This document shows, in pieces, positions 1 through 9,163 of a stretch of DNA of 44,880 bases. Under the pieces are notes generated by a model, which saw only the letters and a program-made list of their open reading frames with translations, ran no database searches and was not told where the DNA came from. A program made the translations under genes and the position numbers. Source of the stretch: Actinomycetota bacterium (GTDB lineage: Bacteria; Actinomycetota; CADDZG01; WHSQ01); NCBI GenBank assembly GCA_030447315.1, contig JAUJPD010000008.1, positions 81,932-126,811 on the forward strand, written 5' to 3'. The first letter of the stretch is position 1; each line of letters starts with the position of its first letter.

Positions 1-377
1 GCGGAACGAGCGACCAGGATGCCGTCCCCAGCCTCCATCATTCGCGTGTTCGGTCCGGTGGCGTAATTGAAGGACAACTCCTCGCCCGACTCCGGGCCCT
101 CTGCAACCTTGGCGGTGACCACCGCGCAACGGAAAGGAGAGGCACCTCCTTGCTCCGGAGCGTCACAGGCGCCGGGTTCCACCGAAGTCACGGCCGCTCT
201 TAGCTGCTCGATCTGGGCCGCGGCCGGGACCTCAGGCCGACCCTGCCCGTCTGGCCACAACAGCACGACGCCGATCAAGGTGGCGAGAGCGAACGGGACC
301 ACAGCCGCAACCAGCCGGCGCTGAACGTGGCGAGGTGTAGCGAAGACCTCATGACTATGACCGTGGGAGTGAGTCAT
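1..377 (-). CDS. YibE/F-like membrane protein, N-terminal part (runs off the window)
   Basis: The minus-strand reading frame opens with an ATG at 377 and stays open to base 1, so only about the first 125 residues are visible. It starts MTHSHGHSHEV, a His-rich leader typical of YibE/F proteins, then has a membrane segment (VAAVVPFALATLIGVVLLW) and the start of the extracytoplasmic domain with two cysteines (PGACDAP, PFRCAVV). YibE/F is a family of multipass membrane proteins of unknown function. The assignment rests on the leader and first membrane helix only, because the diagnostic multipass region lies outside the window. Confidence 0.7.
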   Translation of the reverse strand, partial: MTHSHGHSHEVFATPRHVQRRLVAAVVPFALATLIGVVLLWPDGQGRPEVPAAAQIEQLRAAVTSVEPGACDAPEQGGASPFRCAVVTAKVAEGPESGEELSFNYATGPNTRMMEAGDGILVARS

Positions 378-455
378 GGCTTCTGTTGTACGTCAACCGA
401 GGTGGTCGGGGGCGGAACGTTCCGGCTACTCCTGCGCCAACTACATAATGCTCGG

Positions 456-749
456 ATGTCAGAAACCAACCGGGCCGCGTCCAGGGCCGCCGCGCTCCTC
501 AAGACGGTGTCTATCTTGGAAACGATCTCTTTCGTCATCCTGCTGACGATGATGATCCGCCACAATGAAACGGGCGTGTCGGTTGCGGGCGCGACGCATG
601 GTCTCTTGTTCCTTTGGTATGTCGTTCTGGTGTGGCGAGATCGGGCTCTATTCGGATGGAGCCCGTCCTTCCTGGCCGTGGCGATACTGACGGGTCCCCT
701 CGGCGCGATCGTCGTTCTCGAGCGCCTCCGCCGCCATCCCGCCCTCTGA
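456..749 (+). CDS. DUF3817 small integral membrane protein
   Basis: A 97-residue protein starting at the ATG of MSETNRAASRA. It matches the DUF3817 pattern: an N-terminal amphipathic stretch, a helix around LETISFVILLTMMI, the His-containing HGLLFLWYVVLVW helix and a last helix ending VVLERLRRH. Its function is unknown. An in-frame ATG further upstream (327) would add an unlikely Cys-rich leader. The later ATG lies 6 bases after a CATAAT (444-449) that could serve as a -10 box for a leaderless transcript. It is divergent from the YibE/F gene and converges on the TIGR03943 gene. Confidence 0.8.
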   Translation: MSETNRAASRAAALLKTVSILETISFVILLTMMIRHNETGVSVAGATHGLLFLWYVVLVWRDRALFGWSPSFLAVAILTGPLGAIVVLERLRRHPAL

Positions 750-751
750 TT

Positions 752-781
752 AGCACGGCGGATCGCCCGCCCAACTGTGCT
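752..781. terminator. Hairpin between convergent genes, probable bidirectional terminator
   Basis: An inner stem GGCGG (757-761) pairs with CCGCC (767-771) around a 5-base loop. An outer stem AGCAC (752-756) pairs with GTGCT (777-781) across a small bulge. It fills the 39-base gap between the stop of the DUF3817 gene and the stop of the TIGR03943 gene. There is no long T-run, so strict rho-independent function is not certain. Confidence 0.45.
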
Positions 782-788
782 CGCGCTG

Positions 789-1484
789 CTAGAGGTACGG
801 ATTCTCAGGCGCGTCTACCTCTTCGATCCGCCGTGCCTCCAGCACCCATCGATCACCGGCTCTCTCGAGCGAGCCCTCCACGTCGATCCACGTGTCCACG
901 GCATAGGGCGGCGAGCCGGCCGGGGGCACAACCGGGATCATGTAAGGGACGGCGTCGGCCGCGCAACAGAAGATGGAGAAGCGACTCAGGGCCACCGTCC
1001 CCACCACCCCCGTCGCCGCGTCGCTGACGAAGCCCACGAACCGGACCGGGTATCCCTCGGAGAGGCCGAGAGCCGCCGCATACTCGGATGAGCCGCTGGC
1101 GTAGCTGACTTCCTGGAAGGAGATCTCTCCTCCCCTTTCGGGGTTGGTGGGAGCGAGGGCAGCGACGGCTACAGGGGCTCCGCTCGATCTGCGAGAAACC
1201 GAGAGCGAACCCAGCGAAGGATCGGGGATGGCGACCACCAACAGGATCGGAACGATCACCCCGAGGCAACGCAGTAGCCCTCTCGCCGTGACCGGTGAAT
1301 CTTCCGACGACATCACCAGCGACACGTAACCAGCGGTGGCGAGAGTCATCGAGACGGCGCCGAAGATCACCACCCAGTAGGTGCGAGGCCCGATGTACCT
1401 GAAGATGTCGCCGCTTACCAGAAGCCAACTAAAGAAGACCGCCCAGATCCCCAAGACGCTTGCTTTGACATGGCCCATCCTCAT
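789..1484 (-). CDS. TIGR03943 family membrane protein, copy 1
   Basis: 231 residues. The start is the ATG at 1484, which overlaps the upstream permease stop by 4 bases (ATGA); a longer open frame upstream is a shadow. The N-terminus has three membrane segments (around ASVLGIWAVFFSWLLV, VVIFGAVSMTLATAGYVSL and LGVIVPILLVVAIP). The soluble C-terminal half carries the family's double cysteine (SRFSIFCCAADA) and ends ENPYL. TIGR03943 proteins are regularly encoded next to UPF0718 permeases and are thought to be their partner subunit; the substrate is unknown. The same pairing occurs again just upstream (2516-4295), and both copies end in the NPYL motif. Confidence 0.85.
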   Translation of the reverse strand: MRMGHVKASVLGIWAVFFSWLLVSGDIFRYIGPRTYWVVIFGAVSMTLATAGYVSLVMSSEDSPVTARGLLRCLGVIVPILLVVAIPDPSLGSLSVSRRSSGAPVAVAALAPTNPERGGEISFQEVSYASGSSEYAAALGLSEGYPVRFVGFVSDAATGVVGTVALSRFSIFCCAADAVPYMIPVVPPAGSPPYAVDTWIDVEGSLERAGDRWVLEARRIEEVDAPENPYL

Positions 1485-2494
1485 GAGACGAACAACGCCT
1501 CGAAGAGAAGGGAACCTGCAACGATCACCGGGATCGCAACGACCACCAGAGACCAGACCAAGCGTTTCCTGAACGTGGCCCCATAGAGGAACGCCAACTT
1601 CACATCCAGCACGGGACCGAAGACCAGAAAGGCCAATTGGGATCCCAAAGGGAACTGGGTGAAGGAGACGGCCACGAAGGCATCGGCCTCGGAGCAAAGC
1701 GACGACACGAAGGCGATGGCCATCAGGGCAAGCGTCCCGATCACGGCGGTGCGAGCGACTCCGGACACGAGGCTGTGCGGCAACAGTGTTTGGAAGCCCG
1801 CCGCGAAAGCCGCGCCCGCGACCAGAAACCTGCCCATGAAGAAGAAGTCTCCGGTCAAGTGTTCGAAGAAGGCTCGGCGCCTGTCGTCACCCACGCGCCC
1901 CTGGTGGGCGGCAACCGCGCCGGCGGGACCGGGGCGGGCGCGCAGCAGCCCCTGCGTCCCCTCGCTTCCTAGGGACCATCCGACGACCATGGCCGCGACC
2001 AGACCGAGAGCGGCTCGGCCCGAGACCATAAGGGCACCCAGCCCGCGGGGCGAATAGGCGACCCATGTCGACAACAACACGATCGGGTTGAAGATCGGTG
2101 AAGCCACCATGAATCCGAGCGCGGCGCCAGGATGCATGCCTCGACCGATCAGCCGGCGAGCTACTGGTACCGATCCACATTCACACACCGGAAAGGCGAA
2201 CCCACCGAGCGCAGCAGCCGGCAGCTGTAAAGCGGGCGGAAGCCGCGTGATCCGCCCCAGGGCCTCATCCGAGACATAGACCTCGATCACAGCAGAGGCG
2301 AAAGCGCCCAGCAGCATGAAGGGAAGCGCTTCCACGACGATGGCGGTGAAGATGATCGTGAAGGTTTGGATGGGGGCTGCCTCCAGCAGGCCGGAGAGGC
2401 GCCCTCCGATCAACAGGGCCAGGAAAGCACCCGCCGCAGGGAGCAGGTACCGGTCGGCGCGCGGGTGGGGCAGGGCAACCGCGGGCGTGGCCAT
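1481..2494 (-). CDS. UPF0718 (YraQ-type) permease, copy 1
   Basis: 337 residues with several hydrophobic segments. Diagnostic motifs are FPVCECGSVPVARRL (cysteines at residues 104 and 106), a downstream SPIFNPIVLLSTW, and LCSEADAFVAVSF near the C-terminus. Members are predicted permeases of unknown substrate. The gene is intact, starts at the ATG at 2494 and is translationally coupled to TIGR03943 copy 1 by ATGA. It lies 21 bases downstream of TIGR03943 copy 2. The paralogous pair upstream shares the CECGS and LCSE motifs, so the two pairs look like an old tandem duplication. Confidence 0.88.
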   Translation of the reverse strand: MATPAVALPHPRADRYLLPAAGAFLALLIGGRLSGLLEAAPIQTFTIIFTAIVVEALPFMLLGAFASAVIEVYVSDEALGRITRLPPALQLPAAALGGFAFPVCECGSVPVARRLIGRGMHPGAALGFMVASPIFNPIVLLSTWVAYSPRGLGALMVSGRAALGLVAAMVVGWSLGSEGTQGLLRARPGPAGAVAAHQGRVGDDRRRAFFEHLTGDFFFMGRFLVAGAAFAAGFQTLLPHSLVSGVARTAVIGTLALMAIAFVSSLCSEADAFVAVSFTQFPLGSQLAFLVFGPVLDVKLAFLYGATFRKRLVWSLVVVAIPVIVAGSLLFEALFVS

Positions 2495-2515
2495 CAGAAG
2501 CGCATCTTTCGGTTG

Positions 2516-3229
2516 CTACGAGGGATTCAGGTAGGGATTCTTGGGACGATCGACCTGTTCAACCTGGGCCGCGTCAACGATGACCTCCTCGCCCACAGGG
2601 TAGATGCTTCCCGTCACCCGCACCCAGTCGTCTTGCGCGAACCGACCCGGCGGGGCACCCACCACACGCACCTGGACGTTGACCGCATCCCCCGGACAGC
2701 AACTGATGATGAAACGGTTGAGCATGAACTCTCCCGCTCCGTTCGTGGGATCCCGGCTCACGAAACCGGTGAAAGAAGACGAGCTTCCAGCGCGCGCAGC
2801 CAGGGCGCCCAGGTCGCCCGTGTATCGCAGCCCGAAGATATCGACGAGGGATAGGTCGCCCGTGCTGAGATCGGATCCGGTGACGGATACGTAGGCGCCT
2901 TGGATGCTCGTCGACCTCTTGGCCACTGCGTACGAGCCCAGAGTGGCCGGGGGAAACAACATGATCAACAGAGCGGGGGCAACCAGGAGAAGAACCTTCT
3001 TGACCTCGCCGGAAGGAGGGGGGTCCGGGTGATCCGTGCGCGCCGAGGCGAGTCGTCCGATCGCTGCGATCGTGAGGAAGATAGCGCCCACGGGAGCAAG
3101 CCACGTGGTGCGCGAGGCGAAATAGAAACTGGTCCTGTCTGCCAGCAAGATGAACCAGAAGAGGCTCGCCCACACCGCCAGCGCGAGCGCTACGCCTAAC
3201 CTCGCGGTGCTCCACGCCTTGTTCGTCAC
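2516..3229 (-). CDS. TIGR03943 family membrane protein, copy 2
   Basis: 237 residues starting at the GTG at 3229, which overlaps the permease stop as GTGA. There are three hydrophobic segments in the first 120 residues (for example LALAVWASLFWFILLA and KVLLLVAPALLIMLF). A soluble domain follows with NRFIISCCPGDA, whose double Cys aligns with the CC of copy 1, and the end is KNPYLNPS. Upstream residues in the same open frame belong to an overlapping frame of the permease gene and are not part of this protein. The role is inferred from pairing with the permease. Confidence 0.85.
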   Translation of the reverse strand: MTNKAWSTARLGVALALAVWASLFWFILLADRTSFYFASRTTWLAPVGAIFLTIAAIGRLASARTDHPDPPPSGEVKKVLLLVAPALLIMLFPPATLGSYAVAKRSTSIQGAYVSVTGSDLSTGDLSLVDIFGLRYTGDLGALAARAGSSSSFTGFVSRDPTNGAGEFMLNRFIISCCPGDAVNVQVRVVGAPPGRFAQDDWVRVTGSIYPVGEEVIVDAAQVEQVDRPKNPYLNPS

Positions 3230-4295
3230 AACAGCACCTCGATCCACAACGTGCCGACCAGCGTTACCACAGCCACCACTGAGATGACGGTACGCAGGAA
3301 GCCCTTGCTGAAGGTGGCGTTGTACAGGAATGCGAGCTTGGCGTCCATCATCGGACCGAATACGAGGAAAGCGAGCTGAGGCCCCACGCCGAACTGCACG
3401 AAGGAGGCGGCCACGAAAGCATCCGATTCGGAACACAGAGACAAGGCGAAGGCGAGACCCATCATCGCGATCAGACTGACCACGGGGGTGTTGGCGACCG
3501 ACCCGAGGACGGACTGAGGAAGGAGGGTCTGCAGCGCGGCGGCTACCGCGGCTCCGAATATCAAGAATCTGCCCATGAACGCGAAGTCGCCGGCGAAGTA
3601 GTCGAAGAAGGTTCGCCACCTGGATCCGCTCGTTGCGTGAGAGCACTCGGCGGTCTCGCAACCACAGGAACCGTGCTGGTGGTCCCCGGTGCCCGCTGTC
3701 ACAGCTTCGCTGGAGCGCAAGAAGAGGCTCCGGTCGCGGCCCCCGACAACCCAACCGACAACGACGGCGGCGATGAACCCCAAGCTCACGCGACCCAGCA
3801 CCATCGGCCAGAGGATGTCGCGCCCCCGGTAAGCGATCGAGGTAGAGACCAAGACGATGGGGTTCAAGATAGGAGCAGCCAACATGAAGGTCACGGCTGC
3901 CGAGGGGATCAACCCGCGGTCCACCAGGCGACGAGCCACCGGCACGGAACCGCACTCACATACCGGGAAAGCGAAACCAGCCAATCCCGCGACGGGATCT
4001 GGAGCGGTTCGGGCAACCGGCCAATCCGTTCGAAAGCCGATGCCGGCACGAAGGTTCCGATGACCGCGGCAACGAACGCGCCCATCATCACCAACGGAAC
4101 GGCCTGAAGCAGCAAGGAGCTGAACACGACCACGAAGTTGGTACCGGCCGCCGGTGTCAGCGCCCCCGCCAGATAAGAAGCGGTAACGAGAGCCGCCGTC
4201 CCGAGAAGCAGGAAGGTCCGAAGCCGTCGCCGCGAGCTCTGGTCGCGCGCCTGTCGAGCCGTGGTCGGAGATAAGGAAACCGCCGCGTCCGCCAT
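3226..4295 (-). CDS. UPF0718 (YraQ-type) permease, copy 2 (one frameshift)
   Basis: The ATG at 4295 opens MADAAVSLSPTTARQ and runs through LPEPLQIP. The rest of the protein continues in another frame from AGLAGFAFPVCECGSVPV to the stop at 3226. Comparison with copy 1 (LPPALQLPAAALGGFAFPV) places a one-base deletion near 3991-3996 in a GC-rich run. The motifs CECGSVPVARRL and LCSESDAFVAASF are present. Unlike copy 1 it has a loop rich in Cys and His (HQHGSCGCETAECSHA) that could bind metal. The start abuts the stop of the phosphodiesterase-like gene, so all these genes are probably one transcript. Confidence 0.8.
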
Positions 4296-5617
4296 CAGCA
4301 GAACCTCCCGAAGGTGACGGCCAGCGACGGGAAGGCATCCGCGAACACGAGCCGATCATCTCCGAGGTCCAACAGCTCCTCTAGCACCACATCGGCCGAG
4401 AGCTGTTGCGCGGCGAGCACCTCTTGATCGAGGAAGAGCTCGCCGGGAGACACGGCTTCGACCACCTGCGGCCTTTCCGGTACCCGTCGCTCGAGTCGAC
4501 GGAGGAGGTGGCCCGCGTCGACGATGCCGGTGCCGGCGTCGACGTAGCCACCGGTTCCCGCCACCACCACCAGCGCATCGGGCCCGACCTGTTGGGAAAC
4601 AGCCTCCAGAAGCCGCGACAGAGAAGCGTCCACACCGTCGGGGCGGCCCTCGAGAGCGACGGCCAAGAGATCCGGGACGTCGTCCTCGCCGAGAGGGATC
4701 CTCCGGAGCATCTCGCTCGCGCTCTCCACCAACCGAGCAGGCGAAGAGCCCTCGGGGAGCATGGTGACCTCATCTTTGTCGTGCTCGACGTACCAGTCAC
4801 CACCGATCAGTCCGCGGTCGACGGGCGCGCTGCCCACGAGTCCGATCAGCGGGTCTTGACCCAGATCCTCATCGAGGTCCTCGGCCAAGGTCGCGATCAC
4901 GTTGATCGGAGATCTCGGCCCCCATGCCGCGGCCAGCTCGCGTTCCTCGTTGCGGACCAGCGTCCCGGTGATCCCATGTTCGGACGGAAGGCCTCCCGTG
5001 CCAAGGGTGGTCAACGGACCTGCTGGATCGGACGACACCGACCCGGTGGTCCCTTCCAGGGTGGCGGCGCCTCGCTCCATCAACCGGCGAAGCGTGGGCC
5101 ACGAGCCCGACCGGGTCACCAGCGCCTCGGAGCCGACCCCCTTCAAGGCGACGACCACGACCAAGCGGGGCTCGGCCCGGATTCGACGACATCGTTCAAC
5201 ACCGTGCCGGAACGCACGTCGTCGTGACGCCGTTCGAAGTGCAGGATGCGAGCGATGGTCGGCGCGTCCTTCAAGCCCGCGGCCGCAGGCAGGTCGACGT
5301 CCTCTCGCACGCCGGCACCGGCGAGCACGAGGGGCACGTCGCCGGCGCCTTGCAACGACGGCCACGCCGGCGAGTCCGACGAGTCGGCGAACACCGAGCC
5401 CCCGAGAGCTGTATCCGGGGAGTCACGGCCAGAGCTCGCCGGAACGCCCGTCTCGAACCGCTCCCGTGATGGACGCGCGCAACTGCTGCGGCAGCGAGCA
5501 GAAGGGCGTCTCGGCGGAAGCCTCGGCCGTGGTCGCGCAGGAGTCGCCAACGCAGAGCAGACGCAGGACGGCGGCCGGAGCCCCAACGAGAAGGGCAGCA
5601 ACGGCAAAGGTGGCCAC
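4295..5617 (-). CDS. Alkaline-phosphatase-superfamily (type I phosphodiesterase-like) protein, frameshifted
   Basis: Three consecutive frames join into one protein. An N-terminal hydrophobic segment (VATFAVAALLVGAPAAVL) comes first, then a stretch ending in VLNDVVESGPSPAW, then LVVVVALKGVGSEALV to the stop at 4295. The region PTLRRLMERGAATLEG followed by PLTTLGTGGLPSEHGITGT matches the start of type I phosphodiesterase/nucleotide pyrophosphatase domains (Thr in TLGTG, then PSEHG). Frame changes lie near 5150-5170 and 5400-5425. The start is uncertain: I use the GTG at 5617, but a frameshifted ATG overlapping the nitrilase stop (5673) is possible. It is probably membrane-anchored and exported. 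Confidence 0.55.
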
Positions 5618-5669
5618 CCTGTGCCCGCTAGATAGGCCCCTCAAGAGACTGCCCCAACCAAGGATCCGA

Positions 5670-6614
5670 TCATTCGTCCAGGAAGGTCGCCGACCGGCGG
5701 CGGCGGCGGTCGATCTGGACCTCGAATACATCAGGGCGGCTGTAATGACCGCTGGGATCGAAATTCTGCCGCTCACGCCGCACCAGTTGAAGATCTATCT
5801 CCGCCATCACCAAGCCCTCGCGGTTCTCTACAGGCTCTACCACCCAGCTACCGTCCGGAGCCGCGATCGCAGAGCCGCCGTTGTAGTAGACGTCGCTCTC
5901 CTGCTCCTCGAGCACGTCCCGTAGCGGGAAGTCCGCGGGAACGTCTTCGAGAGAGAGCAAGCCGCAAGCCGCCAAGGAATAGACCCGGCCCTCGAGCGCG
6001 ATGAAGCGTGTTATGTCGCGCGTCAACCGCAGCGACCCCGGCCAGACGCTGATGTGCAGATCCTCGCCGGCGGAGTAGAGAGCGTGGCGTGCCTGGGGCA
6101 TCCAGTTCTCCCAGCAGTTGAGGCCACCGACGTTCGTATCGCCGAGCTGGTGCACGCGTAACCCGTGGCCATCACCGTGGCCCCACACCAAGCGCTCCTC
6201 ATAGGTCGGAACGAGCTTGCGATGACGACTCACGATGCCGTGCGTGGGATCTATGGCAACCAGCGTGCAGAAGACGGTGCCCCGCGCCGTACCGCTCCCC
6301 CGCTCGGTGATGCCGAGATAGGTGAAGACACCGAGGTCGCGAACCGCGTCGACGATCTCGGCCAACTCTGGCCCGGCGAGCTCGACGGCTGCCTCCAGAT
6401 AGTGGGCGTAGGCGGCTTTCTGGAGATCGTCGTTGAAGCGCGCCCCGTTAGTTCGCTCGACCCAGAAGGGATACCCGGACAAGAAGGTCTCGGGAAACGC
6501 CAGCAGGTCAACCTCTTCGGCCGCGGCTTCCTCGAGAAAGCTGACGACTTTCTTCGTCGTCGCAGCAGCGTCGAGCCATACCGGGTGAGCTTGTGCGGCC
6601 GCGATCTTGATCAT
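5670..6614 (-). CDS. Nitrilase / carbon-nitrogen hydrolase
   Basis: 314 residues, intact. The catalytic triad of the nitrilase superfamily is visible: Glu42 in AFPETFLSGYPFW, Lys133 in RHRKLVPTYEERLVWG, and Cys167 in GGLNCWENWMP. The LVPTYEERLVWG and NCWENW strings are specific to the true nitrilase branch (nitrile to carboxylic acid plus ammonia, also cyanide hydratase-like enzymes) rather than amidases. The protein is cytoplasmic. It sits in a minus-strand train between the DM13 gene and the phosphatase-like gene. Its stop (FLDE, TGA) overlaps a downstream ATG. The natural substrate cannot be told from sequence. Confidence 0.9.
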   Translation of the reverse strand: MIKIAAAQAHPVWLDAAATTKKVVSFLEEAAAEEVDLLAFPETFLSGYPFWVERTNGARFNDDLQKAAYAHYLEAAVELAGPELAEIVDAVRDLGVFTYLGITERGSGTARGTVFCTLVAIDPTHGIVSRHRKLVPTYEERLVWGHGDGHGLRVHQLGDTNVGGLNCWENWMPQARHALYSAGEDLHISVWPGSLRLTRDITRFIALEGRVYSLAACGLLSLEDVPADFPLRDVLEEQESDVYYNGGSAIAAPDGSWVVEPVENREGLVMAEIDLQLVRRERQNFDPSGHYSRPDVFEVQIDRRRRRSATFLDE

Positions 6615-6751
6615 CGGACCAGGGTAGACCGACCGCCCGCCATTGGTGGCCGCCGGCGTGTCGCACTCGCGCTCAGTGCCGTCCTGACGGTGTCACCGAC
6701 GGTGATGCTCAGGTCTGCAGGGATATAGGCGTGATCCAACATGTCGACCGG

Positions 6752-7618
6752 TCAGCTGGTCGGGCTCAAAGTTGCACCTGCGTAAGCGATATGCAGCGGC
6801 TCGCACCAGATCACGACCGACCGCCACTCCGACAGATCGATCGAGTCCGGGATCTCATAGTTGATCGAGCCGGTCGTGACCGGCATCATCGATACCTCTT
6901 CGTAGCGAGCTTTCGTGAATTCCTCCGTCGTCTTGGGGTCTGGCAACACGCTGAGATCGACCTCGAGGTCGACGTTGGGCGACACGAAGAAGTCCTCGAG
7001 ACGAAGCATCATCGAGCCGTCCTTCAGCTTGTAGATGGACATGAGGCCGTTGCCGCGCCGGTCCATGTCGTAGATCTCGCCGCTCGCGATCACCCGCCCC
7101 TGCTTCATCTCCTTGATGAGAGGCTCAACGAGGGGGACGTCCACCTGCTGTTCGACGACGATCTCCCACTCCTCGTCGGCCTCCACCTCGAGAACGATCT
7201 CTCCGGTATCCACCGAGAATCCCGTGCCTTCACGAGGACACGTGGAGTCGGCGAGAGGTTGCGCCAAGGTCTCGCCCGCGGGCGTCCGCGCCTGCGCCAG
7301 CAGGTGGCCGGACTCACACGTCCAGACCGCCCGCCACTGCAGCGCGAAGTCATCGATGGTGAAGGCAGCGGTGGTGGTGGGGCCGGTCCCAGAGAAAGTC
7401 TTCACCGGCGCCCACCATGGAAAGGACCGGAGAGACGCGGACGCGGTGCTGTCATCCACCGTCGTGGCATCGCGATCGATCGGACCGGCGGAGACGAGCC
7501 TGGAGGGAGGGGGAAACGCGTCGCGCAGGCCTGAGAAGTTGGCGCTGTAGGCGGCGCTCACCGCCAGCAAGAGAACCATGAACGTCCCCACCGCGCTCTG
7601 AAGCGATGACCGTTTCAC
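6752..7618 (-). CDS. Membrane-anchored DM13 domain protein
   Basis: 288 residues from the GTG at 7618, which overlaps the permease stop by GTGA. The N-terminal signal or anchor is QSAVGTFMVLLLAVSAAYSA. The C-terminal about 110 residues fit the DM13 domain (GEIYDMDRRGNG, MLRLEDFFVSPNVDLEVDLS, then SVVIWCEPLHIAYAGATL with the conserved lone Cys). DM13 is a predicted extracytoplasmic electron-transfer domain. Coupling to a UPF0718-type permease suggests the two act together at the membrane; that partnership is inference. Confidence 0.8.
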   Translation of the reverse strand: MKRSSLQSAVGTFMVLLLAVSAAYSANFSGLRDAFPPPSRLVSAGPIDRDATTVDDSTASASLRSFPWWAPVKTFSGTGPTTTAAFTIDDFALQWRAVWTCESGHLLAQARTPAGETLAQPLADSTCPREGTGFSVDTGEIVLEVEADEEWEIVVEQQVDVPLVEPLIKEMKQGRVIASGEIYDMDRRGNGLMSIYKLKDGSMMLRLEDFFVSPNVDLEVDLSVLPDPKTTEEFTKARYEEVSMMPVTTGSINYEIPDSIDLSEWRSVVIWCEPLHIAYAGATLSPTS

Positions 7619-8736
7619 AGGAAGTTCACGATCAAGCCGGCCAGAGCCGCGAGCACGAAGGTGCCACCCAGCAGCATCAGTGGGATCCTCCAGCCCAGAT
7701 CTCCCCTCAGCAACGTGAACGTGACCAGCCCCGACGACGGAGCGGCGAGAAGCAGCGCGGTCGCCGGTCCGGCCCCCAGCCCCAAGGCCATCACGCCGAG
7801 CACGAGGGGGATCTCGAACAACGTAGGTAGTTGAAGCAACGCGCCGAGGAGAGCGGCGGCGATCACGATGGCGATCCCGGTCGCGCCGAAGCGAGACAGC
7901 TCTTGAGGCTGAACGAATAGCAGCACGGCTCCGACCAGGAAGCCCGCCAGGAACATGGCGGGGACGAGCCGCAAGGACACCGCGCTGGTTTGGGTCCACC
8001 AGGCTCGGAATGCATCACGGATCGCCGCCGGCCACGTGTCGCCCGACCTCACGGGCAGGGCCGGCGGGCGCAGGGGCATGTGCTGGGCGGTGCGCACCAG
8101 CTCGCGCGCCCCTCGTCCCTGGGCAATCGAGGGAACGAGGAAGAAGATCGCAAGGATCCCGAATACCACCCGCGCCAAAGCCATCTCTAAGGGGAACAGG
8201 AGGAAGATCGCCAGGATTCCCACCGGGTTGAACAACGCGGACCCGAGGACCATCCCGAGCGTGGTCTCGAGGCTGGCGCCGGATCGGTAAAAACCCACCG
8301 ACACTGGGGCGGAACACGCGCTGCACATGAACAGCGGCAGTCCCAGACTGCCCCCCACTCCGGCCCCCAAACGGCCGCCCTTCGCGAGAAGGTTCGTGAG
8401 CCTCGCCTCGGGCACCAAAGCAGCGCTCGCCGCGCCCCCAAGCAGCACGGCGAAGAACATCCCGATCGCGTTCGCGTCCCACAGGTTGAGTCCGAAAGCG
8501 ATCCACCTGAGCGGCCGCGGGAACGAGGCCGGGTCCACCAAGAACGAGAACGTCGAGCGGTCACGGGCGCTGGTGGGCTCCCCCAGGTTGGGGATCTTCT
8601 GGACAACCGCGGGCAACCGGGTCTGAGTGAGGAAGAACACCAACAGGGCGACGAAGATCAAGACCCCGATCACCGTTCTCTTGGTCAACCACGGTGCGGG
8701 CACGGACTGCACCTGTGGAAACGCTGGTTCAGACAT
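7615..8736 (-). CDS. UPF0718-type permease, copy 3 (CSACSAP variant)
   Basis: 373 residues starting at the ATG of MSEPAFPQVQSV. The open frame extends further upstream, but this ATG has an ACGGAG ribosome site 5 bases away. There are many membrane helices. The conserved cysteine motif is LPLFMCSACSAPVSVGFYRS, followed by SALFNPVGILAIFLL, a related but distinct arrangement from the CECGS of copies 1 and 2. A second half repeats the fold (LLQLPTLFEIPLVLGVMALG). The gene lies directly downstream of the PadR gene and is coupled to the DM13 gene. The substrate is unknown. Confidence 0.82.
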   Translation of the reverse strand: MSEPAFPQVQSVPAPWLTKRTVIGVLIFVALLVFFLTQTRLPAVVQKIPNLGEPTSARDRSTFSFLVDPASFPRPLRWIAFGLNLWDANAIGMFFAVLLGGAASAALVPEARLTNLLAKGGRLGAGVGGSLGLPLFMCSACSAPVSVGFYRSGASLETTLGMVLGSALFNPVGILAIFLLFPLEMALARVVFGILAIFFLVPSIAQGRGARELVRTAQHMPLRPPALPVRSGDTWPAAIRDAFRAWWTQTSAVSLRLVPAMFLAGFLVGAVLLFVQPQELSRFGATGIAIVIAAALLGALLQLPTLFEIPLVLGVMALGLGAGPATALLLAAPSSGLVTFTLLRGDLGWRIPLMLLGGTFVLAALAGLIVNFL

Positions 8737-8774
8737 CTCCGTCTTATAACCCGGGTGGTGAAGCTTCGGTACTT

Positions 8775-9149
8775 CTACCCAGTGTTTGCGTCTTTCTTGG
8801 TCAGTGCGTCGTAGCGCTCCAGATACGAGGCGATGATGCGGGAGCTCTCTCGCAGCGTGCCTGCCCATGCGTGCAGCCAGTCGCGGCCCTCGTCGGTGAG
8901 CTCGTAGGTGCGGCGGGCAGGTCCGAGATCGGACGTCTGCCACACCGACCTCATGAGACCCTCTTGCTCCATCGCCCGGAGCGCTCGGTAGAGGCCACCT
9001 GGATCCGCGGTCTTCAGACCCATCTCTCGCAGACGCTCGAGCAGGTCGTAACCGTGAGCCGACTCCTCGGCCACGAGCAGGAACAGGCTGGCTCGCAGGA
9101 AGTTCTTCGGCAGTCCGCCGGTCGGCTCCTCACGGTCTCTTGTAGCCAT
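8775..9149 (-). CDS. PadR family transcriptional regulator
   Basis: 124 residues from the ATG at 9149. The PadR winged-helix pattern is clear: FLLVAEESAHGYDLLERLRE, then PGGLYRALRAMEQEGLMRS, then RRTYELTDEGRDWLHAW, and a C-terminal helix (ESSRIIASYLERYDAL) for dimer formation. PadR proteins are usually ligand-responsive repressors of neighbouring genes. This one is 38 bases ahead of the permease copy 3 gene and just behind a metal-tail winged-helix protein, so it may control the permease/DM13 operon. The effector is unknown. Confidence 0.9.
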   Translation of the reverse strand: MATRDREEPTGGLPKNFLRASLFLLVAEESAHGYDLLERLREMGLKTADPGGLYRALRAMEQEGLMRSVWQTSDLGPARRTYELTDEGRDWLHAWAGTLRESSRIIASYLERYDALTKKDANTG

Positions 9150-9163
9150 CGTCGTTCCTCTCG

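Noticed and set aside
2516-3955. A single 479-residue fusion protein
   Set aside because: Only the part after the GTG at 3229 has TIGR03943 features; the rest is an out-of-frame reading of permease copy 2.
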